From Glandiceps talaboti (taxonomy: Eukaryota > Hemichordata > Enteropneusta > Spengelidae): a DNA stretch of 64,000 nt. This document shows positions 47,461 through 56,887 of this stretch, one piece after another. A program made the position numbers and the translations under genes. The notes below the pieces were generated by a model, which searched no databases, was not told the origin of the DNA, and saw only the letters and a program-made list of their open reading frames with translations. The stretch lies in NCBI RefSeq assembly GCF_964340395.1, contig NC_135571.1:10522440-10586439 (forward strand). The letters run 5' to 3'. The number at the start of each line of letters is the position of its first letter. Position 1 is the stretch's first letter.

Positions 47461-50161
47461 GTCTCCACTTCCTTCCATTCCCTTCCCTTCTGTCCTATAA
47501 GCTCCTCTACAAAGAAGCCTCACCTGTGCAACTCGATTCGGATTTTCCTCTTCTTCTCCTTGAGTTGGTGGCTCATCGCCTGCAGGAGGTGGACTGTCAA
47601 CAGCAGAACTATTCCTGGAATACGTCGGTGGCATATCAGCTTGTATTCCCATAGAATTCCTTGTTGATGGTGTTGTTGCATTGTGCATGTCTCCCATAGG
47701 TATACCATACTCTTGACGCTGAAAACCAGACAATATGACTTATGAAAAGGACTTCTGAGTTATTCTAGAAGAAGACATACTGGGACTCCGACCATGTCTC
47801 ACTGAAGTTGACTTTACTTTTTGCTGTATTAAGCTTTAAGGATTCATAGATTTTCCATGATTTAATTTTTTTTTTTGAAATTTTGAAAAAAATTAATTTT
47901 TGTTTTCTTTTGTTGGATATGAAGATGTTGTTCAACTGATTGCAACATGTTAAGCCATCTCTGCTGGTGATTGAAGTTTATTAGGCTAACGAAAAGAATG
48001 GTTGATGTCACTTTTTCCATCAATCTTAGGGAACATGTATATAATATATAAATCTATCCACTATGCAAGATGTTATTAATATTGTCTTCAAGTCACAAAT
48101 ACACATCAAGAAAGACATTTCTACTTTTGAGATGCTACACACAATTGATTGATAGCTAGTGAAAGCAAAACTGAAGCTTTCGTCTACACACCTGTGAACA
48201 TCATATTGGTGAGTAAGTCCACAGGTGGGGATGAAAGCGTCAGTTTTTCTTTCACTAAATATCAACAGGGAACTTGCAAACCCGCCATGTTGAATGTTGC
48301 ATCATGGGAAATGTGATAATAAATGCTGATCAAATAGTATTATGAACAATATTGTTATATTGTTTGTAACCACAAATGGTCAATCCATAGTCACCCTGAC
48401 CATTGTGGGATGTTTATTTCATCGGTAGTTCCAGATTAGGTATTACGATAACCTCAGATAATCCCATAGTCCTTTGCATCTGAGCATGCTCAGTCTGGAT
48501 TGCAAGTTCCCTATTGCATGTAGTGTTTCTGAAGTTGGAATGACTATGTTGATAAAGTAACCTACACAGATGAGTTTGTATTATACAAATAGATGGTTAG
48601 ATGAGTTTATTAATTTAAAAGAATTTAATATTTGAATAAAAAGTGTACGTCTCTGATTGGATCATTATTCATTTACAAGTCTGACACTTTTCAGGGTCAC
48701 AGTTCATCTTACCAACAACCTTTGACCTACCTTGTTGTCATAGTTACCTTTGACCTACATTGTTGTCATAGTTACTTTACTTGGCAAACAAGAATAAATT
48801 TTGAACTTTTTGGGCTAATTATCTACACATATTACCATTTCCAGGGCTCTCTGATAGTCAGGAATATCTTCCAATCGGATAATTATCCCAATGTGGGATC
48901 AAAACTATGCAACGAATGTACTTTCCATATTTATTGCAATCAGGATAAACGATCTTTGACTTAAATTACTGAAAGGTATCATTGATTTATCCCAGTTGGA
49001 ATAAATGTATAATATTATTTCAGACTAAATGTACTGAAAACTTGATCTGGGCAACGTATGTCCGATGCGATCCCTAGCTTTTTTGTAGGTCTTTGAAAGT
49101 AGAAAGTGTACATACATACTAATTTTCATGTGACTGTCATCTTATGGTTACACGCACTAGAGAGTTCAAAGTTCATTTATCCCGTTCGAGATACAAAAGT
49201 TATCCTGATCGGGATAAATATCCCAATTGGGGTATATTGCTGACAGAATGAGAGTTGGATAAAATTCCTGGTTTTTCCAGGAGTGTATTTGTCATGTATT
49301 CTGTTATGTTGTATGCCTAGATGACGTCATGCATAGTTGTTTGAAGAGAGGACAGACTATGGGTGTGTTATGACAGCATAAATTCACTCAGATTGAATGA
49401 AACCATTCACAAACACACATGTTATTAGGACCTACTCCTGTCCGGTCCTGACCTGTTCAGGTGGAGTGATTACACATAAAAGACCCAACCTGGACAACTG
49501 AATAATGATGAATGATGAACGCCCAGGTCAGAAAACAGTTGTCAGTCTTTGAACCACCAACAATTTAGAACAACCTTTTCTAGTTGTTGTGAGCTTTGAA
49601 GAAAAAGATATACATGCAGGTTGCCTCGGTAATCTCTATCACCATATACTAAAAAGAGTGAATTTGTTTATTGTTTTCTGTAGTAATATTTGTATGCAAT
49701 GTATTTATAAAGTGTGCCCATATCTGAATAAAATGAGACCATCCTCAGTTATACACAAACAGCCTTTATGCTAACAAGGTCTACTAGCCCAGACCACAAC
49801 CTGTATTACCCAAGACATGGTGGATGATATTCAAATGGGAATTAATAACACTCCTTGAGTAGGCTTTCAAACGTCAAATAATCACGCCACAACATGATAG
49901 ATTCACTGTACATGACTATACATTCATCTGCTAACTCTGCGAGACAGAAAAACCTGTTTGCCTAGTGTTCAGTTGGCCGAGTGTAATTTAATTGCTTACA
50001 TCTCTAGAACTGCTTACAGTGTTACTGATAAAAAGATAAGTAATGACATAATTAAATAATATTATATAATTAATTAACTAATTAAAGATTAATTAAATAA
50101 TATTATATAATTCAAAAATTATATTTGTTCATAAAATGTGTATTTGACTTATATTTCTAGA

Positions 50162-50224
<63 letters not shown>

Positions 50225-52798
50225 TATAACATTACAAACAACTTATATTTGTACACACGTACCTTCCTTTAGCTTTCTACAAAGTTTGACGCACAAAGTT
50301 TGACAAATAGTGCACGGTACTGTCAATGGAACTGACACCATAACTAAGATGATATTTCCTTTAATATATTCCTGCATGTGTAATTCTAAGAAAATGTTCA
50401 CAATTAGCACATAAACTTGAAGATGAGACCGAGTTGTAAACAGTGGTGTAATCCATGGGGGTGTAAACTGTAATACTGGTGTTGAATAACTGCAACGATC
50501 GACTCCTTCATTCATGCCGCTGAATAACACAGATAATTTCCATGAAAATAAATCTAGGAATTACATTTTCTGCAGAACACAAGAATCCCTGTGCCATTAC
50601 ATGGTTTCAGGACAGCAGATTTCAAACAAAAGCATTCTGAATGTCTCTTCAGTCGAGGACTTCATCCGGTAACTTGAAAGTTTGGAAAGCTCATCCATCC
50701 ATGAGGCGAATTCATGTGGTCGCGTTGATTGCTATGCTGTCTGTCTGCCTGTCACAGAATATTTGCCTATTTCAAGAGATGTACCGTTGCAATCGAAGTC
50801 GTCATCTCAGACATGAAAGCGCTCTAACCCCTGAGCAAGTAAGCCAAAATGTAACTTTACAAGCCTCATATATACGCCGGTATACCTTCAATCATTCCAA
50901 GGAGTTTGTTTCAATTTCAAAAGTTAGTGGTTGAGATGCTATAGATGCCACACGTCAATTGCTTCTCAAATTGTACCGATTTTCGCGCAGACAACATTTT
51001 ACCGTCCACGTTTTGCGGCCATCAGTTTGAATTCACTCCAGAAACATTTGTAGTTGATTCTGCTCCAACTTTTAAGCGAAATTTTCTTTTCAATCGAGAA
51101 TTGCTATCATCCTTTACGCGTACATGGAAAACATTAGTCCAAACATGGAGCATGGCGTCCAAACTAAACTTTTTCTCTATGAAGCTAGGGAGTTACCGCA
51201 AAGCGCATGCGCATTTACCATTCTCCAAAATAAAGAGCACTTCATCGCTAGCGCTTAGTACTGCACTTCTTTACTTTCATTTTCATGGTAACAAAGAACT
51301 GACAAAAAGTGAGCACATATCTATGACTATTGTTTTCTCAGTGACGGAAATCTTTGACAGTGTTTCTTTGTGCTAACACGGGATGTCAAACTTTTTTAGA
51401 CCAAGTAAATAATAAGTTAGTAATTGAGATTGTTTGTTTTTAAAAAGTATAATACACAGTCCAGTATACAAATGATGTAATTGATAGGTATGTTTCATAG
51501 AATAGATTAATCGAACAGTCTACATATCTGAATAAAGTAGATTTTAATTTACTGTATTGTCTTGTCGAAGAACGCAAAATGTTTCACTATTAATTATATT
51601 CAAACAATAATTAAAAACTGAGAAAAACTATAAAAGTGTTTAAAACACTATAAATTAAAGACTAAAGTACAAGGTACATTGTTCATCAAGGGAAAATAAT
51701 ATGACTGCCATGCTATGGAATACTCCAGTTATTCTTAAGATTATGAAAGTTTAACTTAAAGTGGAATTCAGCTCAAACTTTCTTGTATTCAGATTTCTAA
51801 AGGATGACCAAAATTAATGCACCTTGAAGGTGAAGGTGAAGTTCAAGGTCACAATGGCAGAAATTTAAATGTCACATGTACATCTGGCTCAGACCTCTCA
51901 GTAAAGAAAATAGTGGTCGAAGCATCTGCCAACATTAATTACGTAGCCTTCAAGACCCAAGAAGTGTTCAGAGGTACCCCAATTCCGTCAAAATCGGCAA
52001 ATGTAGCAAGGCATGCAGCATTTTGAAACGGGCAGTACGGGGTACGCTGACACCTCGCTCACGTTTACAACGTGGTATCGTCTATTTGCGTTTGCGTTAG
52101 AGGAATTGTAGCGTTTGATGAATGCTGCAGCAGGTTAAACGTCGGAACGAAAAACAGCACAAAAACAGACGAAAAGGCCCTCAAAACCACATCAAACGCT
52201 ACAATTGCAGCTAGGTATACCGCTAATATAGGGTAGATTTTGAACTATTTCACAGTGATGTGCTTTTACAAATATAAAACCGACAGTTACTCCGTAATAT
52301 AACCGTTGTATGGCCTCTAAATATATACGCGAGCTGTATATATAAACAACTAGCCACTAGGTGCCAGACTCTGAAAAATGCATGAAAGGGTTTGTTAAAA
52401 TCACTTTATCTGAAGGTCATAGTGAGACAGGCAATTGATTGAGCGGACCTCAGACCACTATAAGAACGAACGCCTACGTATCTTTACTTCCACTCCTCTA
52501 GTACTTATAATTACTTCTCTTCCATAAGTGAGTAATTAATGAAAGTTTCTCCAAAAATTCGAAATCTAGTTATCTTGTTAGGATTAGTATGGGACTGGCC
52601 CGATGAATAAAATAAACAACACGAAGGCAATATACATGACTAAAATAACTTGCACTGAGAGGAACTAAAAGTAAAACTTACGGGTGATAATTCTATCCCA
52701 TCTGGGGCAATGGCAAGAGCTGGGTTGGAGATTCCTGCTGTACTCCCATACTGGGATCGGCGAACCATCTGTTGATCATCTCGTCCGTTGTGGGCCAT
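36577..52798 (-). CDS. SLC28A3: Concentrative nucleoside transporter (SLC28, CNT3-like), copy A, complete
   Basis: Eleven coding exons from ATG at 52798: 52682-52798, 47524-47718, 46414-46697, 44017-44158, 42536-42739, 40950-41111, 39634-39896, 38143-38311, 37747-37905, 37228-37408, 36577-36668 (TAG). All borders are GT..AG and phases agree, giving 655 residues, in the family's usual range. SLC28 proteins are plasma-membrane symporters that couple Na+ (or H+) to nucleoside uptake. Diagnostic motifs: NWRPVLWG-type [26 protein letters not shown] at the substrate site (Gly-Gln as in human SLC28A3, which suggests broad purine and pyrimidine use); [24 protein letters not shown]; the family signature [12 protein letters not shown]; and [21 protein letters not shown]. 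The N-terminal ~100 residues are hydrophilic and Ser/Pro/Glu-rich; the C-tail after ACVAG is only about 30 residues. A paralogue lies upstream in tandem. Confidence 0.93.
36745..37130. repeat. ~80-100-bp intronic minisatellite resembling SLC28 exon 10
   Basis: Four units of catcttcaacacatgtggtc, then ataaagcatactatgggacc, then gagcaaatactacaac, separated by AAAC-rich spacers. Each unit aligns to the plus-strand image of the exon 10 3' end and splice site at 37226-37290 (tacctgcaacacatgcagtc, ataaaacatgcgatggagcc, gagcacgtacagcaac). The splice donor is lost in the units. Confidence 0.75.
37228..37408 (-). CDS. SLC28A3: SLC28 copy A exon 10
   Basis: It encodes [31 protein letters not shown] and [18 protein letters not shown], ending in phase 1. 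This is the most conserved C-terminal transport-domain segment of SLC28 (compare [15 protein letters not shown] in human CNT3). Confidence 0.92.
37618..37720. repeat. (CA)n microsatellite
   Basis: CA tract with ATA interruptions in the intron between exons 9 and 10 of SLC28 copy A. A short (AT)n is at 37496-37517. Confidence 0.95.
37747..37905 (-). CDS. SLC28A3: SLC28 copy A exon 9 (NEFVAY signature)
   Basis: The 53 codons are in phase 0 at both ends. They encode [20 protein letters not shown] and the family signature [12 protein letters not shown], whose Glu contributes to cation and nucleoside binding. The following loop [13 protein letters not shown] differs strongly from copy B. Confidence 0.92.
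37988..38082. repeat. (CA)n microsatellite
   Basis: Interrupted CA/CAGA tract in the intron between exons 8 and 9. Confidence 0.92.
38143..38311 (-). CDS. SLC28A3: SLC28 copy A exon 8
   Basis: The first base completes a Lys codon. The exon encodes [20 protein letters not shown], a membrane helix [20 protein letters not shown] and [16 protein letters not shown]. It differs from copy B at only three of 169 positions. Confidence 0.92.
38918..39192. mobile_element. TIR/fold-back element in SLC28 intron 7
   Basis: The left end attattccccactattttt, then cttcattcagccaagg, is inverted at the right (agctaaatgaagaaaaatat, ttgggaataat). About 275 bp, non-coding. Its left end resembles 14950-15055. Confidence 0.6.
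39634..39896 (-). CDS. SLC28A3: SLC28 copy A exon 7
   Basis: It starts with the Thr-Glu of the GQTE substrate motif ([20 protein letters not shown]), then [20 protein letters not shown] and [20 protein letters not shown], and ends in a hydrophilic loop [12 protein letters not shown]. Phase 2 at the 3' end matches exon 8. Confidence 0.93.
39934..40386. mobile_element. Palindromic MITE family FB-2, copy with nested MITE
   Basis: It runs from ttttaaagtggtcatatgga to a degenerate right end near acatatgg. The arms include ttcctacttgaaaaatcaat and its inverse attgatttttctagtaggaa. The interior is itself palindromic (aaagtttgttattgtacgta-type centre near 40200-40230). A 94-bp element sits in the left arm at 40008-40101. 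Confidence 0.8.
40008..40101. mobile_element. 94-bp hAT-like MITE with perfect 8-bp target duplication
   Basis: It is flanked by atcatggc at 40000-40007 and 40102-40109. Inverted ends: cattgtcgcaaacca and tctggtttgccagaatg. The same sequence is inserted in the LINE at 18196. An 8-bp duplication is the hallmark of hAT transposases; no transposase is encoded. Confidence 0.82.
40395..40912. mobile_element. Repeat X copy split by a SINE
   Basis: The parts 40395-40552 and 40831-40912 match the uninterrupted repeat at 48264-48515 (catcatgggaaa, ttgtttgtaaccacaaat, aatcccatagtcct, gagcatg.tcagtctgg, ttgcaagttccct). The SINE lies between them. Confidence 0.65.
40553..40830 (+). mobile_element. tRNA-derived SINE with intact box B
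   Basis: The head ggccgtgcggttatagctcg contains a box A-like block. Box B ggttcgaacc is at 40605-40614. The body holds ggttttccccaggtactcca, then gtttcttcctgc, which resembles the V-type SINE core. It is not a functional tRNA: no acceptor stem closes. Inserted in repeat X inside the SLC28 intron, antisense to the gene. Confidence 0.7.
40950..41111 (-). CDS. SLC28A3: SLC28 copy A exon 6 (GQ of substrate site)
   Basis: The 54 codons are in phase 0: [20 protein letters not shown], then [20 protein letters not shown], then AGNIFIGQ. The last two residues, Gly-Gln, match human SLC28A3 rather than the Ser-Gln of SLC28A1 or Gly-Met of SLC28A2. Confidence 0.92.
41112..42535. other. SLC28 copy A intron 5 with local duplications
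   Basis: No exon was recognised. Two or three local copies of cttacctgtcactcaatac and aggctaatctcgctgtctt lie at 41790-41990, with cttacct blocks resembling splice donors on the gene strand. Confidence 0.4.
42536..42739 (-). CDS. SLC28A3: SLC28 copy A exon 5
   Basis: The 68 codons are in phase 0: [58 protein letters not shown], then MVHFFAFK. The WRPVLWG and QTFLEYTD blocks are SLC28 hallmarks. Confidence 0.93.
42815..43015. repeat. (GT)n/(TATG)n/(TACG)n microsatellite
   Basis: GT-rich stretch, ATGT units, then about eight ACGT units at 42955-42985, a self-complementary tract. Confidence 0.93.
43137..43177. repeat. (ACAA)n microsatellite
   Basis: About nine CAAA units in the intron between exons 4 and 5. 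Confidence 0.9.
43590..43874. mobile_element. Fold-back element with ~40-bp inverted ends
   Basis: The left arm gataagaagcaggcttccca, then cagaccactc, is inverted at the right (gagtggtctagtctgtggga, agcctatttcttatc). About 285 bp, non-coding. Confidence 0.7.
44017..44158 (-). CDS. SLC28A3: SLC28 copy A exon 4
   Basis: The first base completes a Trp codon. A hydrophobic helix [18 protein letters not shown], then [20 protein letters not shown] and FIFSRAPMK. Corresponds to the second and third membrane segments of the family. Confidence 0.88.
44586..45842. repeat. 59-bp minisatellite, about 21 units
   Basis: The unit is ctgtagcctacctgtagact, tgaaggactaacactactac, actatttcagctatcctaa. It lies in the intron between SLC28 exons 3 and 4. 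On the gene strand each unit reads ctacaggtaggctacag, which contains a donor-like CAG/gtaggc. Confidence 0.95.
45850..46113 (+). mobile_element. LINE-like 3' end with A-rich tail
   Basis: The plus strand encodes a short C-terminal-looking peptide ([20 protein letters not shown], then LYWPQA) followed by ggcctcaagcctgattcaag and aataaataaatgaataaag, a typical non-LTR 3' terminus. It abuts the 59-bp minisatellite. The protein family match is from general resemblance only. Confidence 0.42.
46105..46210. repeat. (AAAG)n tract
   Basis: About 12 GAAA units, then imperfect units, forming the tail of the LINE-like insertion. Confidence 0.9.
46414..46697 (-). CDS. SLC28A3: SLC28 copy A exon 3
   Basis: It begins [18 protein letters not shown], then membrane helices [19 protein letters not shown] and [20 protein letters not shown], and ends in a basic/aromatic loop WYILKW. 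The phase-2 end joins exon 4. Confidence 0.88.
46764..47157. repeat. 67-bp minisatellite, six units
   Basis: The unit is aaaggtaaagtccagtcaga, cttatttctgtctttagtac, acttgtattgattactgcta, tcaactt. Intron between exons 2 and 3. Confidence 0.93.
47409..47461. repeat. (CTGT)n microsatellite
   Basis: Thirteen CTGT units about 60 bp downstream of exon 2. Confidence 0.95.
47524..47718 (-). CDS. SLC28A3: SLC28 copy A exon 2 (cytosolic N-terminal region)
   Basis: The 65 codons are in phase 0. The exon is hydrophilic: [20 protein letters not shown], then Pro/Ser-rich, then an acidic run [16 protein letters not shown]. Fits the low-complexity cytosolic N-terminus of SLC28 proteins. The acceptor is ggttttcag and the donor gtgagg. 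Confidence 0.82.
48264..48515. mobile_element. Repeat X, uninterrupted copy with inverted ends
   Basis: The left end cagggaacttgcaaaccc and right end ggattgcaagttccctat are inverted. It is the same family as the split copy at 40395-40912. About 250 bp, MITE-like. Confidence 0.65.
50166..50218. repeat. (AT)n microsatellite
   Basis: About 26 TA units. Confidence 0.95.
50641..51376 (+). other. Two adjacent open frames with NRF1-like and YY1-like sites; status unknown
   Basis: Frames at 50641-50934 (97 codons, containing a hydrophobic stretch [20 protein letters not shown]) and 50945-51376 (143 codons from ATG) run on the plus strand, opposite to SLC28. No domain is recognised. The region is less AT-rich than its surroundings. 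It contains gcgcatgcgc (51203-51212), a perfect NRF1 core, and catggcgtcc (51151-51160), YY1-like. It may be a regulatory or alternative-promoter region rather than coding. Confidence 0.25.
51800..52030. repeat. Dispersed repeat with AAGGTGAAGGTG block
   Basis: It contains gaaggtgaaggtgaagttca, then aggtcacaatggcag, and accccaattccgtcaaaatc, a pattern found in non-coding dispersed repeats of marine invertebrates. The 69-codon frame across it is not supported as a gene. Confidence 0.4.
52101..52210. repeat. Inverted repeat around the gtagcgtttgatg block
   Basis: gaattgtagcgtttgatg is inverted at catcaaacgctacaattgc, with about 70 bp between. GC-richer than its flanks; role unknown. Confidence 0.5.
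52682..52798 (-). CDS. SLC28A3: SLC28 copy A exon 1 with start codon
   Basis: ATG at 52796-52798 in a fair Kozak context (G at -3 and +4). The 39 codons [20 protein letters not shown], then [19 protein letters not shown], join exon 2 in phase 0 at gtaagt. It is a short polar N-terminus. An untranslated first exon further upstream is possible. Confidence 0.8.
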
Positions 52799-52799
52799 G

Positions 52800-54235
52800 T
52801 CTTGGCAGAGAAATCATAAACCCAACGGAATATCAGTCACCTTATAGCTGATCAACAATGCATACAAATAGCGGTGGTATGATTTAAAAGTACACAATAC
52901 CGACAAATTTACATATGAATAAGTGACCTGAGTTTATTTCCTTATTTGGGGCACGGTACAAGAATAACAAAGGAAAGTGACATTCCCCTACCTGCAGGTC
53001 AAAGGTTAATGTGCTGTATTCGATTTACTGACAGCAAACTTTTAAAAAAAAACTTACATGCACTATGCCAATTGTTCTCCGGACGAATCTACTGTTTGGG
53101 GGGGGGGGGAACTTGACTATGTTTTCGAGTACCTTAGGGTGCGCATATTATCATGGATCTATTATTGATATAATACATCCATGATATTATGTACTTGAAA
53201 TGTATATACAAATCAATGATGTTGAAAGTATTCAATGGTTGGCATGGCAACCGACTTAAAAAAAACAACGTTATACAAGTACGAAAACTTAACCGAGTCA
53301 ATTGTTCTCAGACTAGTGTAGTAGTAAACAGCTAAATCTTGACTATACTCCAAGTTAATGTTGCCTGTATATGTACAAAGACGTCCACATATTGCCCCTA
53401 CATTTCCTATAAACAGTTACAAAAGAGTTAGAAAACCCAAGAAAAATCGAAAGTTATAGAATCTTTGTTAGTAGCCCCCCCCCCCCCCCACACCGTAAAT
53501 TGGTTTGATTGATTTTGTGTCGTTCTTATTACAAGATTTTAGAACTAGGTAGGATCGAGTGTAACCATGACAACATTTTTGTATTTGTTCTTCGCAATTC
53601 TGATTTAGCTGATTTTTCTCTAATTGCATAAACTGTTTTAAGTCGACATGGAAAAATTGGGTCGGATAATTGGAGCGTAACTGATTTTAAACCGTCCAGT
53701 TTTACACGACTAAGAGTTGATGAACCATGTCATTATGTTGTTTTCGAACTTAAAGAGAAAGTTAGACTTTGTCAGTTAAGTAAGGGGGGGGGGCATTAAT
53801 TAAAAAGTCTCAAGTACGTTGTCAAGAATTTAAAAGTCATGTTTGTGGAAAGCAATTTTTTTAATTGCCACGTAGCTTGCGTTGGGTGTGTGTTGGGGCC
53901 ATTGAATTACAGACATGTAACCTTATAATAACTTAGCAGTACAGTTGAAGTTCCCCCCCCAAAAAAAACAACAACAACAACTTATGTCTTTACGTGATGT
54001 AATCATTACCACATAACCATTTGCACACCTGTAACATTCTCATGCAAATTCGCTAACTATAAATTAACATATTCAAACGTCTTATATGACGAACACCTGT
54101 TATGGCAAAGCGAGACGAGGAATTTTAATAATACTTACCTGTGGCATGGACAATTTAGACAAAAGGGGTTAATGTATTTTAATGTATTTTTACTGAATTA
54201 AGCACCTAAATTGCTAAAACGACGAGAACGCTATC
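52800..54235. other. 5' flank of SLC28 copy A
   Basis: No TATA box or clear promoter was recognised. Homopolymer runs: G at 53099-53109, C at 53477-53489, G at 53784-53793. At 53500-53690 a weak match to family FB-4 (ttcgcaatt, tttttctc, gtcgacatggaaaaattggg) suggests a worn copy. Confidence 0.35.
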
Positions 54236-54239
54236 ATAG

Positions 54240-55250
54240 ATCGATATTCCACCTGACATGGTTTTGTTGATATTGGTTTAGAAATTATCTTACTTCTCAT
54301 TATCAATTTGTTGGTATAAATGATATCAATTCTTTAAAACAGGCAATCACATGTGGTGTTCCAAAGGGATCAATCTTAGGACCCACTCTATTTCTTTTCA
54401 TTTTCCTTTGATTTTTTTTTTACTTTAGACTGTATGCTGATGATGCCAACTTATTTCATACAAACAAAGAGAAAAGCCACGTTATTGATCTAAATTATAC
54501 GAGTATTGAATCAAAGAACATCACCTGGTGCGATGCAAATAGATTGACAATATATTTACTCAAAACTAATTAACTATTCAATCATAAGAAGTAATAGGAC
54601 TAAGATTGGGACTACCCGAATACTAACTTTGAAAGAAAAGGTGATTCGTGAGGATGAATGAACATCTTTTGTTGGGGTTACAGTTAACAAGAATTTATCC
54701 CGGAAACAGCACATAGTCAGTGTTAAAACAAAAATTAGCAAAGCAACGGGAATCTTCCTCCAACTTCGTTCCATTGTACCTCAGTTCGTGTTTGTCACAT
54801 GCTATACAACTCCATGGTTCTTCCACATATCATGTACGGACTTGAGGTTTGGGGTAGCACATACCCAACACACCTGGCTGAACTTTCAGTCATACAAAAG
54901 CGAATTGTACGTATCATAACATGTAGTAATTGGAATGCAGCTTCATATCCACTCTTTCAGAAACTTAGAATCTGAAATAGTCATCAACAACACAAGTTAC
55001 TATTTGCAGTTTTCATCCACGATGTGTTACATAACAGTCTACCTGAAGTCATTCACGAATACTACACACCTGTCAATCACTCCTATTCAACCGCCCAAAC
55101 ATGAAAGGTATACCCAAAACAATTATGACTTAACACAACAGGTGTGAATTTAAATAAAAATATCATGGGTCTATATATCTCACTAATACAGCCACGGCTT
55201 CACCATTTAAACTGCAAGTCCAATCTAGGCCTCAACGGTTACTTAAGGGG
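54240..55250 (+). pseudogene. Decayed LINE reverse transcriptase fragment
   Basis: Plus-strand pieces: RNYLTSHYQFVGINDINSLK, then GVPKGSILGPTLFLFIF and the YADD box (RLYADDANLFHTN), then thumb and C-terminal pieces GSTYPTHLAELSVIQKRIVR and IITCSNWNAASYPLFQKLR. Stops and frameshifts occur throughout. A Jockey/CR1-type element different from the one at 17534. Confidence 0.8.
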
Positions 55251-55416
55251 CTAATTTTCAATCCTGGGTAACGTGTATCAAGCCAACATTTTCACGAATA
55301 CAGTCCCCGAAACGCAGCTATTTTCAAAAAACCGTGACAGATTTCTTTCCTGTATACTCATAATACTATAGTCCAACATTAGGAGATAAAAAATCTGTAA
55401 TACTCTCTAAAATGGT

Positions 55417-55531
55417 AGTTTCATAGGTGCTGTATGAGCTCTGTGAGCAATGTTACATGGTCAAAGTCATCTACAGTTTCATAGGTGCTGTATTAGCTCT
55501 GTGAGTGTGTTACATGGTCAAAGTCATGTAG
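55417..55531. repeat. 58-bp direct repeat, two units
   Basis: The unit agtttcataggtgctgtat, agctctgtgag, gttacatggtcaaagtcat occurs twice in tandem. Confidence 0.85.
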
Positions 55532-55580
55532 TATAATGAGTGTCAGCTTAATCAGACCCCTATTTATATGCAAAGTAGGA

Positions 55581-55934
55581 CTTTAAAGTCGCCATATGGA
55601 TGAGGATTGGTTATTTATTTTGGCTTTTTTAAAAACCATAACACAACTCTATGGTGTTTTCCTACTTGAAAAAACAATGAGAAACAACATATATCAAGTC
55701 TGTGTTTGTAACTCAATACATTGCAAAAAGCTAGAAAGTGTGAGAAGTTACAATAACAAACCTTTAACAATTTTTTTTTTAATTTCACAATTTATTGAAT
55801 TACAAATATGGACCTGTTATATGTTGTTTCATATTGTTTTTTTTTTACAAGTAGGAAAACACCGTAAAGCTGTGTTGTGGATAAAAAATTCCAAAAACGA
55901 ATACCCATTTGTCATCCAAATGGCCACTTTAAGA
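55581..55934. mobile_element. Palindromic MITE family FB-2, copy
   Basis: It runs from ctttaaagtcgccatatgga to catccaaatggccactttaa. The arms carry ttcctacttgaaaaaacaat and the inverse attgttttttttttacaagt. Intergenic, between the two SLC28 copies. Confidence 0.78.
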
Positions 55935-55939
55935 CTATC

Positions 55940-56062
55940 TAGAAACGATGAATGCCCACAACACTGCAAAAGTAGTGAGGCTGTGATAGTGTAGTAAATA
56001 CAAACGAGGAATGCCCACAATACTGTAAAAGTAGCAAGGCTGTGAGAGAGTGTAGTAAATAC
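55940..56062. repeat. 60-bp direct repeat, two units
   Basis: aaacgatgaatgcccacaac, then ctgcaaaagtagtgaggctg, then tgatagtgtagtaaataca, repeated once with small changes. Confidence 0.85.
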
Positions 56063-56689
56063 AAAACAACAATAAATATACATTTCAATATTTTATTGTA
56101 CTTTGGTTCAAAACTCAACAATCTGTAATACTAAAGCATTTTTTTAAGCACCAAACTAAAACTCTATCAATGTGAAGAAAATACAACACACAGTATAAGA
56201 GGAAAATAATTGCCATTCTTTTGATGGAATATACATTGCTTATCAACAGTTCTTGGTAAAGTAATAAATAGATAGAGTCCTTTTTGGAACAATTCGGTTG
56301 AATTTTTAAAACTGCAAAAGGTGGCATTTTTTCAAAGACGGCAAAAAAATTTCATATTTACAAAGAAAGTTGTGTCTTCAAAAAATCTGGACTATTCTAC
56401 AAAGCTTCTATGTGTCTAGTTACCCCTTAGGATTGACACTCCTGTCTTCCACAAAACACATCATAAAGTATATTTACATAAAAAAAAAAGTGTGTATACT
56501 TACACCACAGAGGGCGCTCTAAAGTACAACTATTTAACCATTCGAAACAAAATATACAGTAGGAATTACAGAGAATGATCACAAATCGTTGCAATTTTCA
56601 ACTGATTAAAACATATCTTTGAAAATTATTGCGAATCAAGAAACAAAGTTATATCGCTTAGTACTCTTGATGGATAGTATTCAGCTAAA

Positions 56690-56887
56690 TATGCAAAAGA
56701 TACACTCCATATATGGACATAACATTAAACCAATGGAATTGTGCAAAAGATTTATACCATATATGGACATAACATTAAACCAATGGAATTGAGCAAAAGA
56801 TTTATACCATATATGGACATAACATTAAACCAATGGAATTGTGCGAAAGATTTGTACCATATATGGACATACCATTCAACCAATGGC
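56690..56887. repeat. 50-bp tandem repeat, four units
   Basis: The unit is gcaaaagatttataccatat, atggacataacattaaacca, atggaattgt. Contains ccatatatgg, a palindromic CArG-like box, in every unit. Confidence 0.92.

Larger units (their letters stand above)
47719..52681. other. SLC28 copy A intron 1
   Basis: About 5 kb. It holds repeat X (48264-48515), a two-unit local repeat of cctttgacctaccttgttgt-type at 48719-48778, an (AT)n at 50166-50218, open plus-strand frames at 50641-51376 and a dispersed repeat at 51800-52030. No further SLC28 exon is needed or seen. Confidence 0.6.

Noticed and set aside
49160-49250. Palindromic block around cgggataaatatcccaattg as an element
   Set aside because: Short, with no second copy showing clear borders; related words occur nearby but define no repeat unit.
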